DNA from: Hexactinellida sp. DTS-2022
Taxonomy: Eukaryota; Porifera; Hexactinellida
Direction of reading: 5' to 3'
DNA: 64,000 bases
Assembly (NCBI GenBank): GCA_028753945.1
Contig: JAPNXP010000001.1
Coordinates: forward strand, 7,492,501-7,556,500
Position numbers and translations under genes: made by a program. Below the pieces are notes generated by a model. It was not told the DNA's origin, made no database searches, and saw only the letters and a program-made list of their open reading frames with translations. Of this stretch, positions 9,220-20,912 are shown in pieces. How positions within the stretch are numbered: position 1 is the first letter of the stretch; the number at the start of each line of letters is the position of its first letter.

Positions 9220-12200
9220 ATGTTGAGGATAGCATCCCAGTGTGGAAGCAGCAGTGCCAGGAGGAGACTCTACAAAGCTATCTCTCTCAATAGCGCCCAG
9301 TCCCACAAGGCTGCGTATTCTGCAGTCAATAAGTCGGGAGGGAGTGTGAGGCTCTTGAAGTGGTCTCTGCTGTCCGCGACGGGTGTGTACGGGTCTGTGT
9401 ACCTGCTGTACTATGCAGCTAGGGACAGAGTGCAGCAGCTGGGCTGGCTGGAGAGATATTCTCCCTCCCGCCTCGCGACTAAACTTCAAGACATGTGGGC
9501 CACACTTCCCTCGCTACAGGAACAGAGTAAGCTAAATGCAAACAGCTACAAAAGCAGCTCCCCTCCTAAGAGGGAAGCTCCGAGGCCGAGCGCGCCAGTG
9601 GAGCCAGTCAAGAAGAGCCCGGCCCCGCCTGACTCCAGCAGTCCCCTCTCGGGGCTAGCCGGCGGAAGCAGGAATCTCATCGAGCTGTACCACGAGGTGC
9701 TGGAGCTGCTGGGCGGGTTCCAGGAGCCGGAGCCGGGGGAGGGCGGCGGGGCCTCGGACCAGCTGCCCCGGGTAGTCGTGGTTGGGGACCAGAGTGCCGG
9801 CAAGACTAGCGTTCTGGAGATGCTGACTCGCGCGAGGATGTTCCCTCGAGGGGCGGGAGAGATGATGACACGCTCCCCAGTCATGGTAACTCTTGTAGAA
9901 GGTACTGCATTTAATCCATGGTCCACAGGCTATTGACTCTCTTCTCAGGGCCAGAGCATGAAGCGGAGTTCACCAGCGATCACTCGCTCTTCAGTCTTTC
10001 CTCGGAAAGCGGCTGTGCGGCCCTGCGAAAGGAGATCGAGCGGAGGATGAGGCGGAACATCTCAGAGGGACAGACGGTCAGTGCAGAGCCGGTCTCTCTC
10101 GTTGTCCGCGGTCCGGGGCTCTGCAGAATGGTGCTGGTAGATCTACCTGGCGTGATCAGCACCGTGACAACCGGAATGGCATCAGACACGCGAGAGGCAA
10201 TATTCGGCATCTGTCGCAAGTTCATGTCAAACCCCAATGCGATAATCCTGTGTGTGCAGGACGCCTCTGTGGACTTTGAGCGGAGCAATGTGACCGAGAT
10301 GGTCTCGGAGGCAGACCCCGAGGGGAGGCGGACGTTTGTGGTCCTCACTAAGGTGGACCTAGCGGAGCGGGAGGGGATCCGACCGGAGAGGATCCAGAGT
10401 CTCCTGTCCGGGGACCTCCTCCCCATGTCGGCCAGAGGGTACCACGCAGTCGTGACTGGGAGGGGGCGAGCTGAGGACTCTATCAGCGAGATAGAGAGAT
10501 ACGAGGCCGAATTCTTCACTGAGTCGGTGCTATCTACCGGGGGGCACATCCCCCCTAGCCAGGCGGGCATGGGGTCGCTCAGCGAGGCAGTGAGTCTCTT
10601 CTTCTGGAGTCTGGTCAGGGACAGCACGGAGGAGCAGCTGATGAGGTTCCAAGAAGCGCACGAGACGCTCAACCTGGAGTGGAACAGCTCCTTCCCCTCC
10701 CAGCGGATCATGGACAGGGATGAGCTCTTCGACACTGCTAAGGGTGTCATTCTAGACGCCGTGACTAGGTTAGCAACGGTGCTTTGTTATCCCTGGTCCA
10801 CTTGTATTCTCAGTACAGACTACCTTGTGTAGACTAACGCAGCTGCACGGCTCTGAGTGGGAGGAGGAGATGCGCGCTCTGCTCCGGAAGGAGCTCCTGC
10901 CCCAGCTGTTCGCAGAGGTCATGTACCCCGCGTATGTGGCGGGCTCATCTGGGTCCAGTCTGGGGACCTCTCCCGGAGGGTATTCTTATGTAAAGTTCAA
11001 AATAAAATCTGAAACGATTATGCGACAGAAATGGTGTCAGACCTGGCTGCCTGCCCTGGTGGCTGACCTGGGACGGGATATGTTGCTGCAGGAGTTGTTA
11101 CAAGAGGTGAGTCAACCATATGGCACATTCCATTTGTTCTCTGACAACAAGTGCATTTCCATTCTAATATTATTCGACTTAGTATTTGAGTCGTCTGGTA
11201 CCATACAATTTCTTACAAAGATAATACATTATTACGTTGAATTAGCATTTAGTATAAAAACTTTAATAGTATTTACAGTGGAACTCGGATAATACATACG
11301 TATGTACCCCTCCTCGAAGGAATAATGAGTACATTATATCTTAGTACATACTAGCAACTTTAACCTTCCTGAAAATACGTACAATTTACTTAGCTTAATT
11401 AATTGCAACATCGGCCGACTATTAACCGAGACAAATATCCAGGAACTAATATATCTCAATGGTGGGCAGCTTAGCTAAACTATAGTTCGTTTTTAATAAA
11501 AATCCAAAATTGCAGCCTGTGCCGACGCATGTTCCTTTGGTGGCACTATATTTTGTTGGTTGTTTATTGATAGTGCCTCCAAAGGAACATGCTGTCGGCG
11601 CAGGCTGCAATTTTGGATTTTTTTTCGCCAAGTCATCAACGCCCAAGGTGTGAAGAAGCATTTGTTAATTGGTCCGAGTCACAAGGAACGGTAGATAAAT
11701 TTGAAGTTTGTTTCTATCTTAAACCATCTTGAGTTTGATGCCATTCATTCATTATGTATTGATAATAAATTATATTATTAGTTATTTATCTTAGCAATGT
11801 TATCCACGGTTGAGTTGAATTAAGTCAACAAATTCCTTATATTATATTATTATATTTAATCCATTGTATAGTAATACTACAATTAAATAGAAGCCAGCTG
11901 GAATTTATAAGTTAAATCAATTTAATTATTGCAAGTTGAGACAATAGAGTAGGATTTAACAAGTTAAATCAATATAATTATTACAAGTTGAAACAATGGA
12001 ATTAGATTTCACAGTTTTACTGAAATTGAAGTGTGAGTAAACAAAGAAGTTTCAACCCCCATTTATGGCAGAAATTGACCCCTTTATTGAAAAATTTCTT
12101 CTCCCATCAGACGCAGAATTTTATGGCGAATCCAAATGTGAAATAAAATTTTGGGGTTTAGTAAAACATTTTTTGAGTTATGGACCAGACAAATTTTGAA

Positions 12201-15200
12201 AGGTGTTAAAGATGTGTCAAAAATTTGTTAATACAAAATCGTAACCCCAGGTGCAAATTAGACGTCGACTCCGAATCTACATGCCAAGTTTCAGCCCTCT
12301 ATGTATACAGGTGTGGCCAGGGCACCTGCTACGGAGAAATAATAATAATATAAATAAAGGCAGTGATTCTAATACTGGGCCACTATACTATAGTATAGTC
12401 GGCACAGTAATAATAAAAATAATAATAAAGGCAGTGATTCTAATACTGGGCCACTATACTATAGTATAGTCGGCACAGTAAAAAACATTTCTTTCACACA
12501 CCAACATTATGCAAGACAGTATTTTTCAGATATTGAGGCTCTTGAGTCTTGAAAGTAATGTCATTTTTTAATTGGAGAAGCGTTGTAGAATGATATATTC
12601 GGGTTGTTGCCTATAATTGATTACTTAATGATTGCTAACTAATCCTGCACTATGATTCTCATTATATACAACAACTCATATTTAGGGAGCCCATTGTCCA
12701 TATTACTTTCGCTCAGTTATTTGTGTTTTTGAGTTGTGTGTTTTCACACCATTCCTAATAGGTAATAATTTAGAAAACTGACGATCTGTAGAGTTAGACG
12801 TACGAAATGTATTATTAATGGGAAGTTATATTACAGGAGTGCTTTAGTCATAATAGTTTAACTCTAATATGTGTGGAATTTGAGTTATGTACTTTTAACA
12901 CCTCTATATAATGATTAGCACTTAGCCTCTACATGCCACCAAATTGTTCATTTTATGATAACAGTCTCAAAACTGGTTAAAATTATTATACAGTACAGGG
13001 TTTGATACATAAATTTTTCCTGGGGGGGGGGGGAACTTTCCTAGAAACAGACTCTTCCCTTGGATAAAGGAGCAGCATATACATGTATAGGCCAAAATAA
13101 GACAATTCTTGGGATGGGGGCATCTTTCCTGGGGGGGGGGGATCCCAGGCCCCCCCTCTGTATCACACCCTGCAGTAGAACTCAGTTATAACGTACCTGG
13201 ATTAGTACGTAGTTCGGCTTAGTAAGTACTTATATCATATTCCCGAGTGGGTACATTATAACCAAATTTTACTGCAGTAAGAAATTTTTAATATATTGAA
13301 CATCGGCTACGTGAAATTGGACATTTGTCAGCCATTAGTGGCAGTTGTCCAAAATTGCTGTCATCCAAAATTTACAATGTTGAATGATCTTATCTTGTAA
13401 AATGTATTAGTCATACTACAGGTCAGTATACATTAAGCAGGGCAATATAGCATTTGGAAAATGCTTACACTGGTGGACACTTGGGCAGCATCTTGTTACA
13501 ACAGCTGGGAGCTTGTGTTATAATATGTCGAGAACAGGAATCTGTATCAATAACCAGTGTCTGCCATTGAATGTAGGTAACTGCCCACTTGTATGTTGTC
13601 CCATACACCACAGGATGGATCCGAGCATTTACTAGGAGTAAGACAGCTGAGCTGTATTCAATGTGCTTTGAAGCCAGCTTGTCACCATATATTACCAAAC
13701 GTATTGTACCCTGTTACTAGTGTCATCAGTTGACAGGGCTCTTTGCATTCTGGCATACTTAATATACTGTCAGTAAAGCTCTGACGATATTATAATGGCA
13801 TTCTCACCTAGTCTGCGAAAGATTATCTTCCAATTAGAGCTTTTCTGTTTTCTTATTCAACTACAGCTTGTAGTTCTTCCTAGCTACAGGACAGTAGAAT
13901 AGCGGGTTGGTTGTGACATTTGGCAGACAATCTGTCGATAGCATGTCTGATTAACATAGCATTCTATAATAAGATGCATTCATGTAGTTGAGACATTCTA
14001 ATAGTAATGCAAACACGAACTATCTCTTCATTCTAAATAGCCATTATGCAAGATAAAGCTAATTGCAATTCAGATTACTGGCTACAAATATAATATAGAG
14101 TATTACAGTAGACTCTCTTTAATACACACCAAGGGGACTTTCGAGATTTATTCGTATTCTTTTTAAGTCCGTATTAACCGGAGTCGCTTGCCGTTTGTAT
14201 AAGGTAGGGGAATTATACCTGTACTCCTTTACCGATATTTCGCTTATCCGTGTTCATATTAACAAGAGTCTAGTATATATTGCGTGGTCGGAAAATAATA
14301 TTTGGTTTTGTCTGAGTTATTAAATCTAATAAGTATCCCAAGGACTGAGTCGGTATCAGTGTATGGAATGTATCTTACCTGTCTACCTCATAGCACGTGT
14401 GTGTAGGTGGATGGAAATCTGTCTCTGACCAGTCAGACCCGTCTGTTCGACCCGCTCCAGCAGGAGCTGATTGCCCGCCTAAAGACGCAGTACGAGTGGA
14501 AGCCCGCGTCTCGCGAGCGCATCAAGTCCTGTCTACAGTCCGTGATGCGGGACCGGGAGATCCGCTCGGAGCGGGAGTGGCAGCAGGGGCTGGATTTCAT
14601 GAAGCGCAGCGTGCACGAGCGGCTGCAGACGGAGAGATTGAATGTACAGAGTGCTATCGGCAGCCAGAGTTGGGTATCCTGGCAGCGACTCACTCCACAG
14701 CAGAAGCTGAACTCCGCTGTGCTAGACGAACTCAAGAAAATAGTGCATTCTCAAGGCGGTAAGCTCTAATTCCTAAACCTATTGTGTAGTACAGTATATA
14801 ATATTACTATTGTACCCATAGGAGACTATCTCTGCGTAAATCTCAAGCGAGATGACATGGACAATGTTAAAAAGAATCTGTCTTACAGGAACTTTTCTGT
14901 AAACGATGCTCAAATCCGTTTTGTATGGGAGACCGTGCTGAGAGAGAAACAGCTGGAAAAAACGGACTCGAAGGGGCTTAGGTGCATGAGAACATTCCAC
15001 AGACAGCAAACAGACCCCAGCGTAGCTGTGGAGTGCCACGAAGTGTACCTGTTCCACTTGGTGCAGCAGATACTCGGCACTGTCAGCAAGGAGGCCAGGA
15101 TCCAGATGCAGGGGGAGAGCCAGGAGCTGGAGCAGCGAGTGAGAGCTATTCTCCTCGCGCTATCCACTCCCGAGCAGAAGAAACTGCTGCTGAGAGGAGA

Positions 15201-15300
15201 ACTGGTGGACCTGTCCGACCGGATCCAGCGAGTGAGAGAGATAATAGACAAACTCGACTGCTTCTCTATCCGCCTGTCTGAGGAACACGATGTTATTTAA
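9220..15300 (+). CDS. OPA1: OPA1-type mitochondrial dynamin-like GTPase
   Basis: Exons 9220-9901, 9949-10768, 10833-11106, 14407-14758 and 14822-15300 join in phase to 868 aa (human OPA1 is about 960). Family role: inner-membrane fusion and cristae shape. N-terminus [19 protein letters not shown] is a typical mitochondrial presequence; a TM segment lies near residues 48-67. GTPase motifs: GDQSAGKTS (about 189-197), MMTRSP, DLPG (about 292) and TKVDLAE (about 361). The middle/stalk includes [11 protein letters not shown], and a GED-like coiled C-terminus follows. I chose the ATG at 9220; an acceptor-like TTTCAG at 9183-9188 suggests a 5' UTR exon. Introns 1, 2 and 4 are 47, 64 and 63 bp, while intron 3 is 3.3 kb of transposons. 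No frame damage. Very sure of the family. Confidence 0.95.
11272..11440. mobile_element. pogo-like MITE remnant in OPA1 intron 3
   Basis: Begins TACAGTGGAACTCGGATAAT, with the interior repeating ATACATACG/GTACATAC words as in the 41291-41468 element. The right end is not preserved. Confidence 0.45.
11498..12350 (+). repeat. Monomer of the hairpin satellite inside OPA1 intron 3
   Basis: Starts exactly at the hairpin (11498-11626) and runs to GGAGAAATAATAATA. This is the same start and end points as a unit in the array. By eye, 11740-12345 is nearly identical to 51400-52016. A solo copy with unit-precise ends implies the family moves as a defined unit. Plus orientation, same as the array. Confidence 0.8.
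12350..12480. repeat. Short tandem duplication with TATACTATAGTATA
   Basis: Two ~67-bp copies of a segment containing AATAATAA, GGCAGTGATTCTAATACTGG and the palindrome TATACTATAGTATA, directly after the satellite monomer. Related words are at 6990-7100 and 18430-18480. Confidence 0.6.
12996..13172. mobile_element. Small TIR element with G-tracts
   Basis: Ends CAGGGTTTGATACAT and TGTATCACACCCTG form inverted repeats. Two CCTGGGGGGGGG tracts lie inside. CAGGG ends suggest hAT-like. No clear target duplication because it abuts the MITE at 13170. Confidence 0.5.
13170..13273. mobile_element. pogo-like MITE in OPA1 intron 3
   Basis: CTGCAGTAGAACTCAGTTATA at the left mirrors the right end TATAACCAAATTTTACTGCAG. 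The interior has GTACGTAGTTCGGC as in the 41291 element. 13274-14104 of the intron holds no feature I can support. Confidence 0.5.
14105..14277. mobile_element. pogo-like MITE in OPA1 intron 3
   Basis: TACAGTAGACTCTC at the left and GAGTCTAGTATA at the right. The interior repeats CGTATT/TTAACCGG words. It ends about 130 bp before exon 4. Confidence 0.5.
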
Positions 15301-15416
15301 ACGTTCCGATTCACACTATAGGTAGCAGAGGAATTATCCTACAGCAAACCAATGACACTTCGCAACAAACTTAAAGGACCATGATTTTAATTGTGTTAAT
15401 TGTTGTAATGACAACA

Positions 15417-15422
15417 AATAAA
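15417..15422 (+). promoter_or_regulatory. OPA1 poly(A) signal
   Basis: AATAAA 117 bp after the OPA1 stop codon, the first canonical signal downstream. From here to 15984 no gene is seen; 15560-15830 has decayed repeat words (GAGCGCGCC, TAGGCGTA) and 15838-15975 repeats GGACATTATGCAAATTG. Confidence 0.6.
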
Positions 15423-15984
15423 GTTAGTTTCAGATGTTCTGAGTTATTTTATTAGATTATTCAACTTATGAAACAAGGAATTTAACAAAGTCTGAGAAAT
15501 AATTGGCTTATTTATTTAATGACGATTAATTTGATTGAGTGTGGATGTTGCAGATATGCACTTTTGGTGTACCGCGTACCAGGGGTTTATCCAGGAGCGC
15601 GCCATACGCCTAGTCCTAGAGGCGTATTAATTGGGATATGTTTGTGTTTAGCGCGAAAATTATCGAAAGTCCCCATAGAGTAATACAAAACTAACCTTTT
15701 AGGCGTACATAATTCATACTTTAGTGACCTTAGGACAGTTAGGAGTGTTCAATTCTACTCCTGTATAATACCCTGACGTGTACGTACACCGGTTGTATAT
15801 GCACTCTATGAATATATTGGCTACAAGTGTACGTACATGTTATCTGGCAATATAAAAATTGGGCATTATGCAAAATGTCTGGACATTATGCATATTGCTG
15901 GACATTATGCAAATTGTCTGGTTGGTATGATAGCATTATACAAATTGCGCCACGAAGGAGACATCTTGCAAAATGCCTAAAGAG

Positions 15985-16606
15985 CAGGGTTGCCAATCCA
16001 ATCCAATCCAATCGAGCCATTTTGGGAAAATCGGCAATCCAAATTTCGTCAATCGATATTCGGATGGCAATCCAATCGACAATCGACAATCCAAATATCA
16101 TCGATAATTTTCGATTGTTTCTTCGATCTTTTTCGATTGTTTCTTCTATTTTATTCGATGTTTCTTCGATTTTTTCGATTGTATTTTCGAATGTTTCTTC
16201 GATTTTTTCGATTGTTACTCTTCAATATTTATATCCAAAACAGTAATGTTTCAAACTTCTAACATATATTATTGGGTTTAATTTACGAGCAATTTGAGCA
16301 TTTTAGATTTTTGCATGTAGAGATTAAAAAACAATCAATCGAAAGAAATCGAAACAATCCAATCGATATAAAATGCAGCTATCCAAACGATATAAAATGC
16401 AGCAATCCAATCGATTAAACATGCAGCAATCTAATCGATAAAAATTGAAGCAATCCAATCGACAATCCAATCGATAAAATTCGAAGCAATCCAATCGACA
16501 ATCCAATCGATAAAAATCGAAGCAATCCAATGGACAAACCAATTGATGAAAAATGCAGCAATCGGCAATCGATAATTTTCTCGATTGAACTGGATTGGCA
16601 ACCCTG
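15985..16606. mobile_element. hAT-like element filled with CAATCGATA minisatellite
   Basis: Ends CAGGGTTGCCAATCC and GGATTGGCAACCCTG. Flanks CTAAAGAG and TTTAAGAG match 6/8. The interior is two arrays of variants of CAATCGATA / TTTCGATTG on opposite strands (16030-16210 and 16330-16570) around a ~110-bp unique centre. Long Cys/Asp-rich frames here are by-products of the repeat. It is inserted into an ATTATGCAAA repeat patch that continues at 16610-16680. Confidence 0.7.
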
Positions 16607-16935
16607 TTTAAGAGTTTGCAAATTGCTACAAAAACCTGCATTTTGCATATTGCCTGGGCATTATGCAAAAACGCATTTTGGTTTATTTTTAATGTCAATG
16701 GGTGCATATGAATTTTAACTAAGTATTGTGAATTCCTGTGTAGTTATGTTACAAGTTCAGTCTACTATACAGCCATTTGTAAATACGCTCCTAATCCTGA
16801 TCTGATCCAATTTTCATACGCCTAAATCACAAATTAATGTTAAGGTATAGGAGAGGATCAATATTGCACTCCTAAATTCAAATTTTCCCATATCATGCTC
16901 CAAAAGGTTTGTCTCGCGCTCCTGTATAATTCCTT

Positions 16936-17029
16936 GGATACAACACCGGGTTTTTCTAACTAATCGGTTTTTCTTACTTTATTTACATACAAAGAATTGG
17001 TTAGAAAAAACTGGTTTAGACTGTATAAC
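16936..17029. mobile_element. Short pogo-like MITE, CCGGTTTTTTCTAAC type
   Basis: ACCGGGTTTTTCTAAC at the left and GTTAGAAAAAACTGG...GACTGTA at the right. Same family as 19435-19618. Degenerate left end. Confidence 0.45.
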
Positions 17030-17289
17030 ATCTGATTATAATTGATAAGATACATTTAGAATCATGCGATGCATTTCGATAAACAGTATAACTGATAATA
17101 AAATGCTACTAAGATCACGTATCACCAGTCGAACTCAACAGATTCTCTTAACTCACGAAAACATGTTGCTAATTTTGATGCTTTTTCCATGCCTAGCCTA
17201 TTCCTGAATTTAGTCTGAACAAGACTCAAGTTAGAAAAACAGTCTGATTAGTCAAGGGAGGTTTGTACAGCTACCTTAATTAATAATAT

Positions 17290-17400
17290 AGTTTAAACCA
17301 CTTTAGCCTATAAAAAGGGGTTTTGCCCGGCCCGGTTTAAACCGGGTTTAACCCTGGGTTTAAACCGGGGGTGGGTTTAACTTGCCAACCCTGCATTTTT
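17290..17400. repeat. GGTTTAAACC palindrome cluster
   Basis: Four GGTTTAAACC-type palindromes alternate with CCCGG words and end with TTGCCAACCCTG, which resembles the end of the 15985-16606 element in inverse. Probably a fragment of a related motif-filled element. Confidence 0.45.
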
Positions 17401-17470
17401 ATCAAAGTAATTTACGCGCCGTCTGTCATCATCATAGCATATTACTGTTATATTAATACAATATTATAGT

Positions 17471-17735
17471 TACCGTATTTCCCCGAATAAGCGCCGGGGG
17501 CTTGAATAAGCGCCGGGTCAATAAAAATGACTTTGATATGATAAAAATTTATACACATTAATTGATCACTGTAATATAATTCCATTGATTTTGACAACTT
17601 CGGTAGGTATACTGTTGGTGGAAACCATTAAAACCGACCTAAATATTATATTCTCGATTTTTCACAAATATTTCACGATAATTTTGGCCCACGAAAACAA
17701 TAAGCGCCGGGGCGCTTATTCGGGGAAATACGGTA
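17471..17735. mobile_element. MITE with ACCGTATTTCCCCG ends
   Basis: About 24-bp terminal inverted repeats, starting ACCGTATTTCCCCGAATAAG and ending with its reverse complement, with TA on both sides. A second internal copy of the AATAAGCGCCGG word sits near each end. AT-rich interior, no gene. Probably a Tc1/mariner-type MITE from the TA duplication. Confidence 0.75.
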
Positions 17736-17885
17736 TATTATATTTATATCGAATATACAATTTCAGAATCATTGTTATTTCATAACTCGATAAGAAGGAA
17801 TTCACAATATACTTAGTCACAATTCAAAAGCACAATATTGACATTAAAAATAAACAAAAATATGTATACACTAGTGTATATGTCG

Positions 17886-18003
17886 CAGGCGAAATTGAGT
17901 TTCAGTCCAAATTGAGTCTCAATTTCGCCTAGTCCAAAATGAGTCTCAATTTGGATTAGGCGAGATAGAGACTCAATTTGGACTGAAACTCAATTTCGCC
18001 TAC
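17886..18003. repeat. 118-bp nested palindrome
   Basis: The outer arms (GGCGAAATTGAGTTTCAG and reverse complement) enclose repeated GAGTCTCAATTT words on both strands, so the whole block folds on itself. No gene. Confidence 0.6.
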
Positions 18004-18429
18004 AACATATAATGTATACTTGTAGCCAATATATAGTCCATAGAGTCATAATATATATATATACAAGTACGTACATGTTTATAAATTCCTACCAAAAGTA
18101 GCTGAGTAATGTTTTCCACTTTGTGACTATGATTAAACTATTATAACATTAACAAAAAGGTAATTTCCACTGTATTTTGAGTCTTGAATTTGATTTAATG
18201 CTTTGTCATCCAAACGAACGAATATTCGAAGATTAATTCGTTTCTAAAAAGGTTGTTCGTTACATTTCGAATATTCGTTTCAGCCCTAAATACAACAATA
18301 CATAATAGATAACAAGAGAATTACAATTGCTTGGAAGGCAACATAAGTTATGACCTCCTGCCTCCTGGTTAGAATACTACCGGTCTCCCCGTATTTTGAC
18401 ATTTGTAATTCTTTTAAATATTATTCACA

Positions 18430-18690
18430 AACTTTTTACTGTGCCGACTACTATGTGGGCCAGTATTGAATCCACTGCTTTTTTTATTTTTTTATTATTT
18501 CTCTGTATAAGGTGCCTTGGTGGCCTGGTCAGCGCTTTATAGTTGATGGGCTGAAAATTGGCATATTAGGTGCAGAGTTACAGTCTATTTTGCACCTGGG
18601 GTTACCATTTTTTGATTAACATATTTTGGACACATTATTAACACCTTTAAAATCTGTCTGGTCAATAACTCAAAAAATCTTATGATAAAA
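18430..18690 (-). repeat. Partial hairpin-satellite unit, 3' part
   Basis: Reverse complement of the unit's end: AAAGGTGTTAA, GTAACCCCAGGTGCAAAAT, TCAGCCC and AGAGAAATAAT words in the same order as 12180-12400. The hairpin part is missing. Confidence 0.6.
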
Positions 18691-18694
18691 AGAT

Positions 18695-18890
18695 TTTTTG
18701 TTTGTTTGTTTGTTTGGAATTAATTGAGGAACTGGTAAGAGCTACAGACTTGAAATTTTGCAGGGGACTGGGGAATATTGCAACTAGGAACATGTTCTAA
18801 TTCCTAAGAAAAATATTATCATCTTCCCTCCCAAAAGGTGACAAACCTTTTAGCAATTAAATTCGAGGGTTACAGTATTGATTAGTCGCT
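18695..18890. repeat. Diverged inverted copy of the 592-bp repeat
   Basis: TTTGTTTGTTTG, GGAATTAATTGAGG, then AAATTTTGCAGGGG and AATTAAATTCGAGGG follow the order of 1740-1900 in reverse complement. No gene from here to 19127. Confidence 0.55.
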
Positions 18891-19127
18891 AGCATTCAAT
18901 TAGTATAACAGGATTTTAGTGTCTCTATCAATTGTTAAGTTTGCATTATAAAATACATAAATGAGACTGTATTTAATTGGTCGAGAGTATATTTATGCAT
19001 CCAATCAGTTATTTGTGTTCCGACGGTCTAGCCATACATTTCTAACATTCCATTGTGCCTATTTGATATCTAATTATTATCAATCAAATTGAATCAATAC
19101 AACAACTGTTTTCCAACTGGGTCCAAG

Positions 19128-19240
19128 CAGTGCCGGCTTTAGCTCTTTCGATCAAATACTAATTGAATATGTAATTTTCGCCCCCTAAATCTTGGCGCCC
19201 CACGCAGTTGCTTGTGTTGCGTGTGCTAAAGCCGGCCCTG
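19128..19240. mobile_element. 113-bp hAT-like MITE
   Basis: CAGTGCCGGCTTTAGC and GCTAAAGCCGGCCCTG ends, flanked by GGTCCAAG and GGTCCAAA (7/8 match, 8-bp duplication). GC-rich ends of this kind are typical hAT MITEs. Confidence 0.75.
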
Positions 19241-19434
19241 GGTCCAAAGAGTTGTACAGTTCCTTAATGATTGTTAATTTACCATTTTTTGAGTTTGTAT
19301 ATTACACACGGACAACAGCCACAAACTTACCTATAAAATTGTCTGTTTAAATTAGCATCGATAATATGATTCAATATATTATTCCGGCGCTTACTGGGTT
19401 AATTATTATTTCTAAATAATTTTATTTGTCCTTA

Positions 19435-19618
19435 TACAGTTAGAACTTAGAACCGGTTTTTTCTAACCATTTCTTTTCGTAAAAAATAGTTTAAAAATAC
19501 CGCCATTAGTTAGAAAAAAACGATGAAAAATACTAGTAAATTGGAATTTCTTACAAAATATTGTATCACTAATAGTTAGAATAAACCTATAAGTTAGAAT
19601 AAACCGGTTTCGACTGTA
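19435..19618. mobile_element. pogo-like MITE, ACCGGTTTTTTCTAAC type
   Basis: TACAGTTAGAACTTAGAACC at the left, GGTTTCGACTGTA at the right; the interior repeats GTTAGAATAAACC. TA at both ends. Related to 16936-17029. Confidence 0.6.
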
Positions 19619-20078
19619 TAAACCTAAAGGTGGGGTGCACGGATATAATATACTGCATAGGGGGCCACAGCTGAAAGAGGTTGGGATCCCTGCTCTGCTA
19701 CCCATATGCTGTACAGTAGAATTTGCTAAATGTTACTATACAACGGTCATTTGTATAGGCTAGCGGCCAGTTAAAATAATTCCTAAATGATTCCCCGTAA
19801 TATAATCAACACATGTATATGAGGCCTTCGAACGTTACGTAACGTTTCCAAGGGGAGAAGGATTACGATGTGACGAACCGTATTTTTTTACAAATGCCAA
19901 AAAACGTGACGTAGGAAGAGGGGATGTATAATTTTCGTTAATTACCTAAACGAGCCGCTTGTCAGTATACAATATGTTCAAAATTCTTTTAATTGTTCGT
20001 AATGGATGAGATAATACATCAGTGTGTGATTAGTAACCAATGTAGCATACTGAATTATAGTCAACACAAAAATTAAAC

Positions 20079-20192
20079 AAATCTAAAATTACAGTTTTGC
20101 CAACAGGATTGGAGGCACTATATTTTGGTGGTTGGTTTGTGAATAGTGCTTCTAAAAGAAAATGGTGTCGGCCCACTAATTTTAGATTTTTT
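20079..20192 (+). repeat. Diverged solo copy of the satellite hairpin
   Basis: Left arm AAATCTAAAATTACAG, right arm CTAATTTTAGATTT, with GGAGGCACTATATTTTGGTGG between. Relative to the array, C>T in the left arm is matched by G>A in the right arm, so pairing is kept despite divergence. 19619-20078 holds nothing else supported. Confidence 0.6.
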
Positions 20193-20299
20193 ATTACATT
20201 ATTTTAATCAATATTTATTGTTGTTTTCGACACTTATCATCGGTTATCTTAGATTATTAATACAGTAACCACTAGCCAGTATTAATACATATAATGATA

Positions 20300-20490
20300 T
20301 ACAGTGGAGCCTCCCATAACGGACACTCCAAATAGCGGACAACCTCTAAATAACGGACAACCCTCGTGGCACGGATTTATTTGTTTAGCATATGTCTAAT
20401 AGAAAAGCAACCTCTAAATAGCGGACAACTTCTAAATAACGGACAATGGTTCCGGTCCCAAGGTGTCCGTTGTTCAGAGGCTCTACTGTA
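20300..20490. mobile_element. pogo/Tigger-like MITE
   Basis: TACAGTGGAGCCTCCC and GAGGCTCTACTGTA ends with TA duplication; the interior repeats CTAAATAGCGGACAA. Closest in style to 8358-8547. Confidence 0.7.
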
Positions 20491-20912
20491 TTTAAAGTGT
20501 GATCTGACTGAACCTATGTTCTGATTAGCGATGGTTGGCAATTGTAGCTTAGCAGTTACTACTCTGAGACTATTTCTACATTAGTTATATAAGAACTTAT
20601 ATTCTATATTCAAACCTCTTGACGTTGAACAAGTAATTGCATAATATTGACTATTATTTACCTCCATTGTATTATATTACAGCGTTGTTCTGCAATCTTG
20701 CTTAGTTATTCACGAATTAATATAATGCACAAATTTCTTCTCTTTGTAAAATAACTTATTAATCTTAGTTTATCGAAGCACGTAGCAGCACTTGAATACT
20801 TCCTTGTTAAAGTCTCAGGATAATTATTACATAATTATATTTACAGGAATCAAAACAATATTTGAACATATTCTGGATTCTGTATTTAATTGATTTGCGA
20901 TTAACAGCTAGA

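Noticed and set aside
13465-13698. 77-aa minus-strand frame in OPA1 intron 3
   Set aside because: Somewhat GC-richer than its surroundings, but no domain, no splice sites and no neighbouring exons.
16324-16707. 127-aa Cys/Asp-rich repeat protein on the minus strand
   Set aside because: It is only the translation of the CAATCGATA minisatellite in a transposon.
20862-20912. Upstream extension of the DRAM-like protein
   Set aside because: Begins with TTG, not ATG; the Met at 20913 gives the usual family length.
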